Positions 46,604 to 57,863 of a DNA stretch of 64,000 nt are shown one piece after another. Each line of letters begins with the position of its first letter. The first letter of the stretch is position 1. A program made the position numbers and the translations under genes. The notes below the pieces were generated by a model. It made no database searches and had not been told where the DNA came from. It saw nothing but the letters and a program-made list of their open reading frames with translations. This DNA comes from Okapia johnstoni (lineage: Eukaryota > Chordata > Mammalia > Artiodactyla > Giraffidae), in contig CM044320.1 in the NCBI GenBank assembly GCA_024291935.2, positions 27,062,001 to 27,126,000 of the forward strand, given 5' to 3'.

Positions 46604-46814
46604 CTGGGCTTCCTAGTTGGTTCAGTGGTAAAGAATCCATCTGCCAATGCAGGAGATGCAGGTTCGATCCCTGGGTTGGGAAGATCCCCTGGAGGAGGAA
46701 ATGGCAACCCACCCCAGTATTCTTGCCTGGAATACCATGAACAGAGGAGCCATGCAGGCTATAGTCCATGGGGTCACAAAAAGAGTCGTATACAACTGAG
46801 CAACCATGCACACG
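46604..46814 (+). mobile_element. Bov-tA inside the Tigger element
   Basis: Complete unit flanked by taacaata (46596-46603 and 46815-46822). The transposon text continues on both sides. Confidence 0.93.
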
Positions 46815-47009
46815 TAACAATATACTGTGATAAAAGTTATGTGAATGTGGTCTCTCTCTCTCTCAAATTGTATAAATTTAATGCCTTTTCCACCTTAACT
46901 AAATTTGAACCACACGTTGTGGCCATAACTTTCCCAGTTGGAGGTGCAACAGCCCAAAAGGAATTTTTTTTCCTTCTTTATAGTTTTATGGATAGAAGAC
47001 TTTCTTTTT

Positions 47010-47190
47010 TAAAAAATTAATTAATTTATTTTAATTGGAGGCTAATTACTTTACAATATTGTAGTGGTTTTTGCCATACATTGACATGAATCAGCCATGG
47101 GTGTACATGTGTTCCCCATCCTGAACCCCCTTCCCACCTCCCTCCCCATCCCATCCCTCAGGGTCATCCCAGTGCACCAGCCCTGTCTTA
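47010..47190 (-). mobile_element. Young-type L1 3' end inside Tigger
   Basis: Same 3'-end type as 18988-19207 (ttactttacaatattg, gtttttgccatacattg, gtgtacatgtgttcc), reaching the catcccagtgcaccagcc box. Confidence 0.82.
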
Positions 47191-47742
47191 CCAGAGACTT
47201 GGCAACCTCCGCTTACATTTTTTTTTTCTTTCTTTAATTTGGGAACTTTCACCTTTTCACTTAAAGGAAGCACCTTAGAGCTTCTCTTTGGCCTCTCCAA
47301 ATTGCCAGCATCCCTGCTCTTGCGTTTGGGGGCTATTCCTAAGTAAAATTAGGGTTACTTAGAGCACAGGCACTGTGACACTGGGACAGTAACCCAATAA
47401 CCGAGATGGCTCATAAGTGACTAACAGGCAGGACAAGCTGAACAAAGTGATGATTCACATCCCGGGTGGGTCAGAGTAAGACTGTGGGAGATTTCATCCT
47501 GCTAACTCAAAAAGACATGCAATTTTAAACTTATGAATTATTTATTTCTGGAAATTTTCATGCAATATTTTAGAACTGAAGTTGACTACAGGTACTGAAT
47601 CCATGAAAAGTGGAACCACAGATGAGGGGGGATGACTGTATTTGAGCCAAGGTCAGCTGTTAGAGGGGTTTCATATCTGCCAGGCATGAGCCTTCCTCAG
47701 AATCCCCACAGTGCTCAGTTATCAGCTGGGATGAGGGTAGTA

Positions 47743-47905
47743 GGGCTTTCCCTGGTGGCTCAGATAGTGAAGAATCTGCCTACAATGCAGGAGATCTAGG
47801 TTCAATCTCGGGGCCAGGAAGATCCCCTGGAGAAGGGAAAGCTACACACTCCAGTATTCTCCTGGGAAATCCCATGGACAGAGGAGTCTGGTGGGCCACA
47901 GTCCA
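47743..47905 (+). mobile_element. 3'-shortened Bov-tA
   Basis: Head gggctttccctggtggctca to gggccacagtcca, then a CA-rich run. The last 40 bp or so are missing. Confidence 0.88.
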
Positions 47906-48502
47906 CACACACATAAAGGTAGAAAGTATGGCCATGCTGTTCTGCAGCATCTGGTCCCTTGGTCAACGAAACTCCCTTTAGATGGAGGTCTATGATGTGC
48001 AGTCCCATGAGCATGACATCTTGGTTTCAGTAGTTTTAACTATTGATTTATTTCTTAAATACTCTAAACTCACAAGGCAAAACTTTCCAGGGATCTTTAA
48101 AAAGAAACCTTAGTTTTAGGGTCTGTGTGTGTGTGTTTAACCATTCCCTTTCTCTTTGATAGTCCCCAAACTCTTAGGTTCATCTCTCCATGACTTTGAG
48201 ACTTCTGGTTTCTGCTTAATATTTGCAGCAGCAACCAATTACTTTCTACTTGGTGTGTTGGCCTTTTGACTAAAGCATGGGGAACTTAGAAGTCAATGAA
48301 TACACTTGAGGGGCAATTGCACTGAGAACATTGGGTTCATTTCTCTGTAATTCACTTTCCTTCAAGATATTGGTCTCTCTGGTCCTCGCTGCTTTGGTAG
48401 CCCTGAGTACCAACTTGTGTCTTCTCAGGTGAGTGACACTACTGCCAGCTCCACAACACATTTTCTGTTTGACCTCTCTTCTAATGTTAGTTTACCAGCA
48501 GA
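47906..48502. other. No recognised feature
   Basis: About 600 bp with a short (GT)n at 48125-48137. Nothing else supported. Confidence 0.45.
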
Positions 48503-48511
48503 CACCCTGAT

Positions 48512-48717
48512 AGGTTTCCCTGGTAGCTTGGATGGTAAAGAATCTGCCTTCAGTGTAGGAGACCTGGCTTTGATCCCTGGGTTGAGAAGATCCCCTGCAG
48601 GAGGGCATGGCAACCCACTCCAGTATTCTTGCCTGGAGAATCCCCATGGACAGAGCCTGGCAGACTACAGTCCGTGGGGTCGCAAACAGTTGGACACGAC
48701 TGAGCAACTGAGCACAG
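48512..48717 (+). mobile_element. Bov-tA with target-site duplication
   Basis: Complete unit flanked by caccctgat (48503-48511 and 48718-48726). Confidence 0.94.
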
Positions 48718-48726
48718 CACCCTGAT

Positions 48727-49741
48727 GGAAGAAAGTGGTGGTAAAAGCAGGCTCATCTTAATGCCTTCCCAGTTACTTAGGAGCCTGGCCCTTTAAGTTT
48801 TGGCTGCATTGGTGGTTCTCTGATGCCACCATTTCTTTTGAATTCTATCAAGCTTTTTTGTTTGTATTTTATTAAGCTTCTCGAGTTATTCTCGATGGAA
48901 AATTTAATCTGATATCAGTCATTCAGTCACAGATGAGTCATACAATATTTATTTTAAAAAATCTTTATTATTACCCTGGGAGACCCACTTCCCCCTAAGT
49001 TCTTAACATTCAAATCCACCCAGACAAAAACAATTAACATTTTCTTCCTCAAGAGAAAATATATTCTCTATAATATTTTTCTCACCATGTCCCTGTCATA
49101 CTATGCTTCTTTTATCTTTGATAGACTTAGGCAGTTTTAAAAAGTAGTTGTTCAAACTTCTACATATAAGGCAAGGCATTAAGTGTGATATTTTAAATCA
49201 TACTAAAACTGTATGTTTGTGTGCTGGAAGGAAACTGGGGGGTAGTTTTGTGGGGTGGCTTGTTCCTTAGCTACTGTCTTCCTGGGAAAACCTGGTTGTA
49301 AACTAATATTTTCATTGAAACTGTAATTTTCATTACATCAAATCTACTATTTCTCTGATATCTTTTTTTTTAAATAAAAAATGACATAGTTTATGTTAGT
49401 AGTGAATGTATTAGAAAAAAGTGTCAGAGATAGGGCATACTTGAAATCTTTCTGAATGTATGATTTATAAAGGAAACTATTACAAGTATACAGGTTAACA
49501 TTACACTCTGAAAATCTGAGCTCTTAACAATTTTCAGAGTTAACAATTATTTGCTGTGAATCTGTGTTTTATGTACTTAAATAGTTGCTCAAGTTCCATA
49601 TTTTATAAGTATGCTTTTTTAAAGTTTTTCTTTTATGGCAGTTTTTGATTTTATTTTTATGTATTCATCGATTAATGCTTTAGCTATATAATTTCTATTT
49701 TTTCCTGTCTTCAATAGGAAAAAATATCTAAACATTTTTCA
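48727..49741. other. Repeat-poor 1.0-kb block
   Basis: AT-rich. No gene and no repeat recognised. Confidence 0.5.
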
Positions 49742-49995
49742 GGATTACAGTGAGAATTAAATTAGGTAACATATGTCAAAATTTCTTAAAACTATGAATA
49801 ACGGTAATAGTTCTCATTTGTAAGAAGTTTTTAATCCTCACAACAATTCTATAACAGAGATCTTGTTCCCATTTCACAGATGCGGAAATTGAAAGTCAGA
49901 GTTTTATAACCAGCTTAAGTTTACATGCATGTAAATGGAAGAGTCAGGAGTTAAAGCCATATTATAGCATACACAGAGCTGCTCCCAGTTAATTC
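49742..49995. mobile_element. MIR-derived sequence, two orientations
   Basis: 49742-49825 reads like sense MIR (gattacagtgagaattaaat). 49830-49990 reads like antisense MIR (cctcacaacaattct, catttcacagatgcggaaat, gtcaggagttaaagcc). Probably two overlapping old copies. Confidence 0.65.
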
Positions 49996-50139
49996 AGTCA
50001 AACACTAAATCCAGATTCTTCTGTGAAGGCATTTTGTAGATAGTTTACAACACTAATCAGTTAAATTAACTGGACAGGAGATTATCCTGTGCAGGCTTGA
50101 ATTAATCGATTGGAAGTTCTTGCAGATTTGTTCAGGCCC
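49996..50139. other. Spacer
   Basis: Short unassigned stretch before the SINE. Confidence 0.4.
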
Positions 50140-50150
50140 TCTCTGAGTGG

Positions 50151-50360
50151 GCTTCCCTGGTGGCTCAGAGGGTAAAGCGTCTGCCCGCAATGAGGGAAAC
50201 CTGGGTTTGATCCCTGGGTCAGGAAAAGCCCCTGGAGAAGGAAATGGGAACTCACTCCGGTACTCTTGCCTGGAAAATCCCATGGATGGAGAAGCTTGGT
50301 AGGCTTCATGGGGTCGCAAAGAGTTGGACATGACTGAGCAACTTCACTTTCACTTTCTTT
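50151..50360 (+). mobile_element. Bov-tA with target-site duplication
   Basis: Complete unit with the acttcactttcactttc tail, flanked by tctctgagtgg (50140-50150 and 50361-50371), 11 bp, perfect. Confidence 0.95.
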
Positions 50361-50374
50361 TCTCTGAGTGGAGG

Positions 50375-50542
50375 CTTTCCTCCTATGGACCAGCTTTGGC
50401 TCCTTCCTCTGGGTTCCAACTGGCTGCTGACCCTTTCTGAGTGCTCAACAGGCTTCCACAGTTACACAAGCAAATAGACTTATATATTTGCTTGTAGATA
50501 TAATCTCCTTCTGCTTCTCTGGTTGAACTTTGACTAATATGT
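50375..50542 (+). mobile_element. MLT2-like LTR 3' end (probable)
   Basis: The last bases, cttctctggttgaactttga followed by ctaatat, match the way ERVL MLT2-type LTRs end. The upstream part is weakly similar. Solitary and non-coding. Confidence 0.4.
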
Positions 50543-51447
50543 CTTCCTTCACTACAGATCTAATACTTGAGTCTCAATGTTGGTCAAATTCAGACTGAAA
50601 ATATAGGGAGGGAACAGTGAGTTTAAAAGAAGGATGCAGGGAGAGACGAACCCAGGGAGAGTCTTTTTTTTATTGTATCTTTATGCCTAGCTATTGAACA
50701 CATCTTTTTTTTTTTAAGGAATGACCTTCCTGTCATTTGAATGTCTCATTTTCAATGATTTTTGATGTCTTTTCTAAAATTATATGATATTAAAGAAATA
50801 TAACTAGGATTGTATCAGTATTTGTATGGTTAGGCTTTTCTCTTTCCCTACGTGCCTCCCCGACTTGACCAGGCCCTGCTCTGCATCCATGACTATCCAA
50901 TCTTATTAATTATAAGGCTTCATTTGCCCCTGGTAACTGGGGCTAATTTTTTTTTTTGGCATTTCTGAATTTGTTAGCTATATTTTTGCTGTGTGTCTCT
51001 TAACAGCAGGTATACATGATATGATCTCACCAACAGAATGTAAAAATTGAAGAAAAATAGCCCCAAACATCCTTTTCTCTGTAGGGACCATAGAAAGTCT
51101 AATCAAATTCCTGCAGGGTGGAGAATCTCAAATTTTTAACTCATTTTTTTTTATATTTAAAAAGGAAAGAAAAAAGAGGTGACTTCTAGGGCTGGGTAGC
51201 AAAACCCAAATCCAGGCTAATAATAACTTTGCCAAATAGCCTTCCTACTCCAACTTTTATCCTTTTATTATTTGAAAAATGTCTCCAACATCCCAAAGTG
51301 GTTACGATAGGTTTCATGTCACACAATTATTTAGAAATTTTTAAGGTTTAATGCATGAACATGTATATTAGAGTATGAATGGAAAATTGTAGTTGATTAA
51401 ACAGAATAAACCGGTGAGAATGATTTAAAACTTTTCAAAGCACTTGC
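50543..51447. other. No recognised feature
   Basis: About 900 bp, AT-rich, with poly(T) runs at 50666-50674 and 50706-50717. No gene. Confidence 0.5.
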
Positions 51448-52335
51448 TTATTTTTTTAAATTGATATATAGTTGATATTACTATCTTAGTTTCGGGTGTG
51501 CAATATAGTGACTCAAATTTTTTATAGATTATATTCAATTTAAAGTTATTAGTAAATGTTGGTTATGTTCCCTGTGCTGTACAATATACCCTTGTAGTTT
51601 ATTTTATACATTGTGGTTTGTACCTCTTAATCCCCATCTGCCTCACTCCTCCCCTCTTCCCTCTCCCCACTAGTTAGAAGCTAGTTTGTTCTCTGTATCT
51701 GTGAGTCTGTTTTGTTATGTCCATTTGTTTTATTTTTCATATTTCATGTATAACAATTACATGTAGTATTTGTCGTTCTCTGTTTGACTTATTTCACTAA
51801 GCACAATGAAATACTTAGTGAATCCATGTTGTGAATGGATTAGTGAATCTAGATCCATCCGTGTTGTTACAAACGGCAAAATTTCATTCTTTTTTGTGGC
51901 TGAGTAGTACTCAATTCGGTGCATGTGTAATGTATACCACATTTTCTTTATCTGTTCATCTGTTGTTAGACCCTAGGTTGCTTCCATATCTTGGCTATTG
52001 TAACTAATGTTGTTATGAACATTGGGGTGCCTGCATCTTTTCAAATTAGTGGTTTTTGTTTTCTTAGGCTATACACCCAGCAGTAGAATTGCAAGAGCAT
52101 AGGTAGTTCTATTTCTAGCTTTTTCTGGAACCTTCATACTCTTTTCCTTTATGGTTAGTTGACCATAAGTGTATGGGTTTGTGTCTAGGCTCTCTATTCT
52201 GTTCCACTGACCTACATGTCTGTTTTTGTGCCAGTACCATAATGTTTTGATTTTGATACTTTAGCTTTGTAGTATAGTCTGAAGTCAAGGAGTGTGAGAT
52301 CTCCAGCTTTGGTCTTCTTTCTCAAGATTACTTCA
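51448..52335 (-). mobile_element. L1 3' region, antisense, with internal deletion
   Basis: From the T-run and tatagttgatattactatc to ORF2 codons (ttgaccataagtgtatggg, gtgccagtaccataatg). At about 52130 the text jumps from the tttctggaacc segment to a part of ORF2 several hundred bases upstream, so an internal deletion is present. The 61-codon frame 51942-51757 (MHRIEYYSATKKNEILPF) is ORF2. Confidence 0.87.
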
Positions 52336-52497
52336 GAAAGCTCTACTTTTAAATGCCATGAAAGACTATTTTAATATATATTTTCTTTTTAAACAAAATC
52401 TGAGTTGGAAAAATTCATCAAAATATCTATGAGAAATTCATTTTTTGCTCATCAGCATTCCTTATAAAATATGTGTGCACACACACTCAAGCTATTT

Positions 52498-52635
52498 GCT
52501 GCTGCTGCTGCTGCTGCTAAGTCGCGTCAGTCGTGTCTGACTCTTCGAGACCTCATGGGCTGCAGCCTACCAGGCTCCTCCGTCCATGGGGTTTCCCAGG
52601 CAAGAGTACTGGAGTGGGGTGCCATTGCCTTCTCC
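52498..52635 (-). mobile_element. Bov-A monomer
   Basis: Single Bov-A unit with a (GCT)n tail (52498-52518). No linker and no second unit. Confidence 0.92.
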
Positions 52636-54299
52636 GTCAAGAGCCAATTATTTATTTTTAATTCTAAATCGTCCTCTCTAGGTGCCAGCCTGATTCACAG
52701 GACAGCCCTCCTAAACTGAGAGGGAGATTTCTGTGCATCTTGACAGACTTCCCCAGGTCAGTGAATTTTTAATATCCAAACATTAAATTTAGATGAGAAA
52801 TTTAAAGTTCTTGAAATTTGAATCACCTCTAAGCTCCCATTCTCAGTTAAAATTATATAATGCTGTTTTGTTTTCTTTAAGAGGACTTGCTATCTTTATC
52901 GGTACAATTTTCACAGATCATATAAACTCAAATTTAATTTTAAAATAGCAAAAAATTTATTCAAAGTAATTTATCACCATAGCTATTAAGTTACAAAAAT
53001 AATATTCTTACTAAGTAAGTTTAAGTATATGAAATTAGAACGTAATCAAATAACATACCAACTTTAAAAATTTAAAGTTTAAATCAGTATCCAAAGTGAT
53101 CTTTATAAATTATACTTTAAAAAATAAAAATGGCTATTGGTAATAAAGATTATAATAGTAATATCTAGGTCTTATATGCTATTAATTACATAAAATAGAT
53201 AACTACTAGTTATTTTAATGTTCTTTATTGCATCAAAAATATAGCAGTCTTTGAAAGTGCTTCAGGGGAGATTTTCATTTTTTAGTGGACTGCATAGATT
53301 GAGTGAATTATATACCTGGGAAATCTGTGAGTCCCAACATTGCAAAATACATCATGTTTACAGCTGTAAAGTGTAAAGCAAGGTGAATTACTGAATTAAA
53401 GTTCTAGAGATAAAATAAAATAGTTTGTTTTATTTATAGCTTGTGAATAGGTTGAAAAACCAACAAATCAGACTACTCTATAAGAATTCACATAGGCAGA
53501 TATATTTATTATTTATTAAAGAACATATATATCAAATGTGTATATATATATACACACATAATATATATAAATGAAAATATCTCTATATATTACTATTTAA
53601 ATCCTCAATTTTTTGTCAAAATACAGCTTTTAAAGGTTAAACACATGAATTTTCAAAATGAGCACACACCAAAGATTTATTTAACATGTTAACGAACAAA
53701 GAAGAAAGGCGAAACTATTTCAAAAAAACTTTAGAAGAAACAGAAGTATTTATAGTGACCAAATAAAAGAATGGTAAGAGAGTACCATGAAATCATATAC
53801 AAAACCAAAGAATGTCTTATGTGGCCTTAGAAAGTAGTAAAATACTCCAACCAATAGTTAAGGAAAAAATCGAAACAAAGGTCCAAAATAAGATAACCCT
53901 TGGGAGAGCCTATTAGACAATGCTTCATTATGACAGTCTCTACCTGTTATCCTAAAATAAGCTCCAGAGATTATTCTTGATTACACACTCAATTTTGGGT
54001 TGGGTTGAATTTTAAATAACTCATATTTACTCTTCCATTCTGAGGGTAGGAAAAGAAAAAGGAGAACTTTATCTCCTTAGAGATACACTTGCAGTATTTG
54101 GCTATGTGTGTGGATTCTACTTTTTCAAGGTTCAGGAAATCTGTTAAAGGGATCTGACCAGCAAAGAATTAATTGATATATTATATTGTCTATGAGGCTA
54201 TGTTCTTGTTACCACAGAAGGTGCAAGACCAGTTTCCTGGAGCACGTTGTAGACATAGATTCCAGACTTGAATTACACCCTTGTTCTTTGGTGAGCTTA
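52636..54299. other. AT-rich 1.7-kb block
   Basis: Long stretch poor in G and C (especially 52840-53700), with no recognised interspersed repeat, gene or long frame. Contains a (TA)n/(CA)n tract at 53540-53572. Confidence 0.55.
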
Positions 54300-54924
54300 T
54301 TGTTATTGCTCAGTCATGTCCGACTCTTTGGACTGCAGCACACCAGGCTTCCCTGTCCTTCAACATCTCTCAGAGTTTGCTCAAACTCATGTCCATTGAG
54401 TAGGTGATGTCATCCAGTCATCTCATCCTCTGTCCTCCGCTTTTCCTCCTGCCTTTAATCTTTCCCAGCATCAGGATCTTTTCCAACGAGTTGGGTCTTC
54501 ACTTCAGGTGGCCAAAGTATTGGAACTTCACCTTCAGGATCTCTTCTTTCAATGAATATTCGGGGTTGATTTCCTTTAAGATTGACTGGCTTGACCTCCT
54601 TGCAGGCCAAGGGACTCTCAAGAGTCTTCTCCAATACCACATTTCAAAAGCATCAATTCTTCGGTGCTCAGCCTTCTTTATGGTCCAACTCTCACATCCA
54701 TACTTGACTACTGGAAAAACCATAGCTTTGACTAGTCAGACCTTTGTTGGAAAAGTGAAGTCTCTGCTTTTTAATATGCTGTCTAGGTTGGTCATGGCTT
54801 TTCTTCCAAGGAGCAGATGTATTTTAATTTCATGGCTGTAGTCACAGTCCGCAATGATTTTGGAGCCTAAGAAATAAAGTCTACCAATGTTTCCATTGTT
54901 TCCCCATCTATTTTCCTTGAAGAT
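54300..54924 (-). mobile_element. BovB 3' end, antisense
   Basis: From the gctcagtcatgtccgactct tail to the ggggaaacaatgg region. One minus-strand frame (54723-54499) encodes VVKYGCESWTIKKAEHRRIDAFE and on. It is shifted elsewhere. Confidence 0.93.
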
Positions 54925-55743
54925 GGTGAGCTTCTTGAATGCTCAAATAGGAACCCCCATCCCCCCTAAATATGATTTTGGCTGCACAATTGATTTGTGT
55001 ATTGATATCTCAATTTTTGAAAGAGACAGATACCTATTAACCTGTGAAGGTAATTATGTTACCACTGAAATGAAAGGTTTAGTATAAAAAAAGAAGTGTA
55101 AGAATCAACCTTAAAGATTTCTTACAGAAAAAAAGATAGCATTTAAAGAATGCTTTTTTTATTCTGCAAAACCAGTCTAAAGTTATTGAGGGTTCGAGAA
55201 AGAACAATGTTTCATATGTCCATCAAAAATATCAACAATATTCTAAGTGAAAAACACATAACCACTCAGACTCCCTCATTAGTTAAATCAGTACTATGTA
55301 GTTATTGTTCCTCTTGGTCTAACACCTGTTTGCTTTCAAGAGGTTGTCTGCTTCTGATATCAAAAACTCTTGAGTCAGTCCTCTGATACAATCTTTACAG
55401 TCACCCAAGTGATACCCCTTAAACTCCAAAGCTGCTACTAATGAATCTATTTCTTCAAGTATAAGTAGTTAAAACATCTACTAAGCTTCTTTCCAGGAGG
55501 TATTGACAGTTTATTATTTGAAAACCAAATTTCTGACCTGTAGCAGAGCCTTCAGATAAGCAGGAAAGGGGGCAGAAATGCCTATTGATGTGGCGTGAAA
55601 GGCTGTGGTTAGTTTATCACCGTAACCAGCAGTATCAGAGTGGAGCAGGGTGATATTTTCTATTGAGATAAATGTATTACCTTGGCATGAGGATTTGACC
55701 AGTGGTTCTTCTGAGGGGTGAGTAAGGGTGAGATGATCAAGCT
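54925..55743. other. No recognised feature
   Basis: About 820 bp. Open frames of 66 and 78 codons are unremarkable. Confidence 0.5.
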
Positions 55744-56236
55744 TTCTTTTTTAAAAAAAAATTTTTTTGAAGTATATAGATTTACAATATCGTTAGTTAC
55801 AATATGTTTGTGTACAGTACATCAATTCAGTTTATATATGTGTGGAAAATACACATATATATTCTTTTTCATATTCTTTTCCCTTATTGATTATTACATA
55901 ATATTGAGTATAGTTCCCTGTGCTATATAGTATGTCCTTTTGGTTATCTATTCTATATATATAGTGTGTATTTTTTATCCCCGCCTCCTGCTTTATCCCT
56001 CCTTCCACCTCCCTTTGGTAATCATAGGTTTGTTTTCTGTGTCTGTGTCTCCTTCTGTTTGGAAAATAAGTTCATTTGTTTCCTTTTTTTTTTTTTTTTT
56101 TGTAGATTCCACAAATAAGCAATAGGATATATTTGTCTCTCTCTGACTTATTTCACTTAGTGTGATAATCTCTAGGTCCACCCATGTTACTGCAAATGGC
56201 ATTATTTCTTTTTATGGCTGAGTAATATTCCAAGGT
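55744..56236 (-). mobile_element. L1 3' end, antisense
   Basis: T-run start, gatttacaatatcgttag, tagttccctgtgctatatag, gtttgttttctgtgtctgtg, caggtccacccatg-like block and atggctgagtaatattcc. Carries an inserted T-run of about 20 at 56081-56101. Confidence 0.88.
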
Positions 56237-56557
56237 TTCTATTTTTTTTAATAAAGATGAGAGAGGTACCTGCCTCCCCACTTCACGTTCTGAAGATGTC
56301 TCCTCAAAACATTATTGGCTTGATAAAAGGCCCAACCTTTTGGTTTGACCATGCAAGTCTTAGGGCTTTTGACCTTTGGAACTGAAAACACTTTTCTCCC
56401 AGAATTAGGAGGGGGTCTCTCTCAGCATATATAGGAGGTAATCACATGTGCATTGTTTCATCTCCTGAGAATATATGAGAAGTTTTCATTGTTTTCTCCT
56501 TACCTAACTGTAACATTTGAAAATGTATCCAGTCTGTCAAGACTTTATACACACTTT
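56237..56557. other. No recognised feature
   Basis: About 320 bp of unique-looking sequence. Confidence 0.45.
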
Positions 56558-56569
56558 CAGGCTACATTT

Positions 56570-56848
56570 GCTGCTGCTGCTGCTGCTAAGTCGCTTCAGT
56601 CATGTCCGACTCTGTGCGACCCCACAGACGGCAGCCCACCAGGCTCCCCCGGCCCTGGGATTCTCCAGGCAAGAACATTGGGGTGGGTTGCCATTTCCTT
56701 CTCCAATGTATGAAAGTGAAAAGAGAAAGTGAAGTCGCTCAGTCGTGTCTGACTCTTAGTGACTCCATGGACTGCACCTTACCAGGCTTCTCTGTCCATA
56801 GGATTTTCCAGGCAAGAGTACTGGAGTAGGGTGTTGTTGCCTTCTCCA
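56570..56848 (-). mobile_element. Bov-A2 SINE with target-site duplication
   Basis: Dimer with a (GCT)n tail at 56570-56587 and an internal GTGAAA-type linker at 56713-56735. Flanked by caggctacattt (56558-56569) and caggccacattt (56849-56860). Confidence 0.95.
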
Positions 56849-56860
56849 CAGGCCACATTT

Positions 56861-57671
56861 ACATGCATACAAATCTAAAATGCTCATTTGCTAACACAAT
56901 TTGTTTTCTTTCTATCTGCAGTATCAGTATGGAGAGTGTTTCTGTGTTTCCCTGATAGTTTTCAGTATTTGTGATGTTACCCCATGAGATATGAGATGTT
57001 ATCTACTTGCTGGCTAAATTAGATAGCCTGCCACAGTTTCAAGCACTCAGGCAGAACAGACAACACTCCTAAGTCAGAGTGCAGGGACTGTTCATTACTT
57101 GAATTATAACAAAGCAAGCATGATCGTCATGTTCCCATCAGTTGTCTTTGCCAACTGCTTTGTGGAAGGACTGAGATAAAGAAGCCCAGATGGATGCTGG
57201 GCTTGCAGTGGGTTTGCATCATAGTTGAGAAACATAGAGTTTAGGGAACACAAATCTTTTCTAATAGGCTGCAAGGAAAAAAAAAAAAAAATTGCTAATA
57301 CTGGTAAACAAGCCTGCCCCCTGCTCCGGATAGAAACTCTATCTTCCAATCCTGCTTGCTATACAAATATCCTTGGAAATGTAACCCAGAACAAGGCAGC
57401 CAAAGCTTGTCCTTTGCATTTCATACAGACATGCAAGAGATCCATGGAGAATTGTCTTTCAATGAAGGTGAGAAAATATTCTTCAGTGGAAGCCTTGTAA
57501 ATTTCTAGGCCCTTCCTCCAGAGTGTACACTTTCTAAAATAAGTTTATATTAGTAACAATTTATCCACACAAAATTAACTGTATGGTCACCAATGTTTCA
57601 GTGTTCTAACTCAGAAATGACCCAAGGCTGTAGATTATTCAAATAAACCTCTGAGTAGATAAATTTTAATG
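56861..57671. other. Repeat-poor block
   Basis: About 810 bp. A pyrimidine tract followed by tatctgcag at 56904-56922 looks like a splice acceptor, but no exon-like frame follows. Confidence 0.45.
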
Positions 57672-57863
57672 CAGAAGTCCCCAACTTCCAGAATCTCATG
57701 CTTGATGATCTGAGGTGGAGCTGATGTAATAATAATAGAAATAAACTGTACAATAAATGTAATGTACTTGAATCGTCTTGAAACCATCCCCCATCCCCTC
57801 CCCGTTCTGTGGAAAAACTCTCAGGAAACCAGTCCCTGGTGTCGAAGAGGTTGAGGACCGTTG
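57672..57863. mobile_element. hAT-type miniature DNA transposon
   Basis: About 190 bp with inverted ends: cagaagtccccaacttcc at the left, and gaagaggttgaggaccgttg at the right (its complement starts caacggtcctcaacctc). The interior (gaggtggagctgatgtaata, caataaatgtaatgtacttg) matches a known mammalian non-autonomous element, although I cannot name the subfamily. Confidence 0.72.

Larger units (their letters stand above)
46410..47638 (+). mobile_element. Tigger-like DNA transposon relic with intact ends
   Basis: Inverted ends are visible: cagtagccccccttatcc at 46410 and, at the right, gatgaggggggatgactg ending at 47638 (its complement starts cagtcatcccccc). A TA dinucleotide flanks each side (46408-46409 and 47639-47640), the hallmark of the Tc1/mariner superfamily. 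The inside (ataaattaggcacagtaaga) fits a non-autonomous Tigger derivative. There is no transposase frame. It contains a Bov-tA and an L1 end. Confidence 0.85.

Noticed and set aside
56904..56960. Pyrimidine tract plus tatctgcag resembling a splice acceptor
   Set aside because: No open frame, donor site or exon-like composition follows within a plausible distance; such tracts are common by chance.
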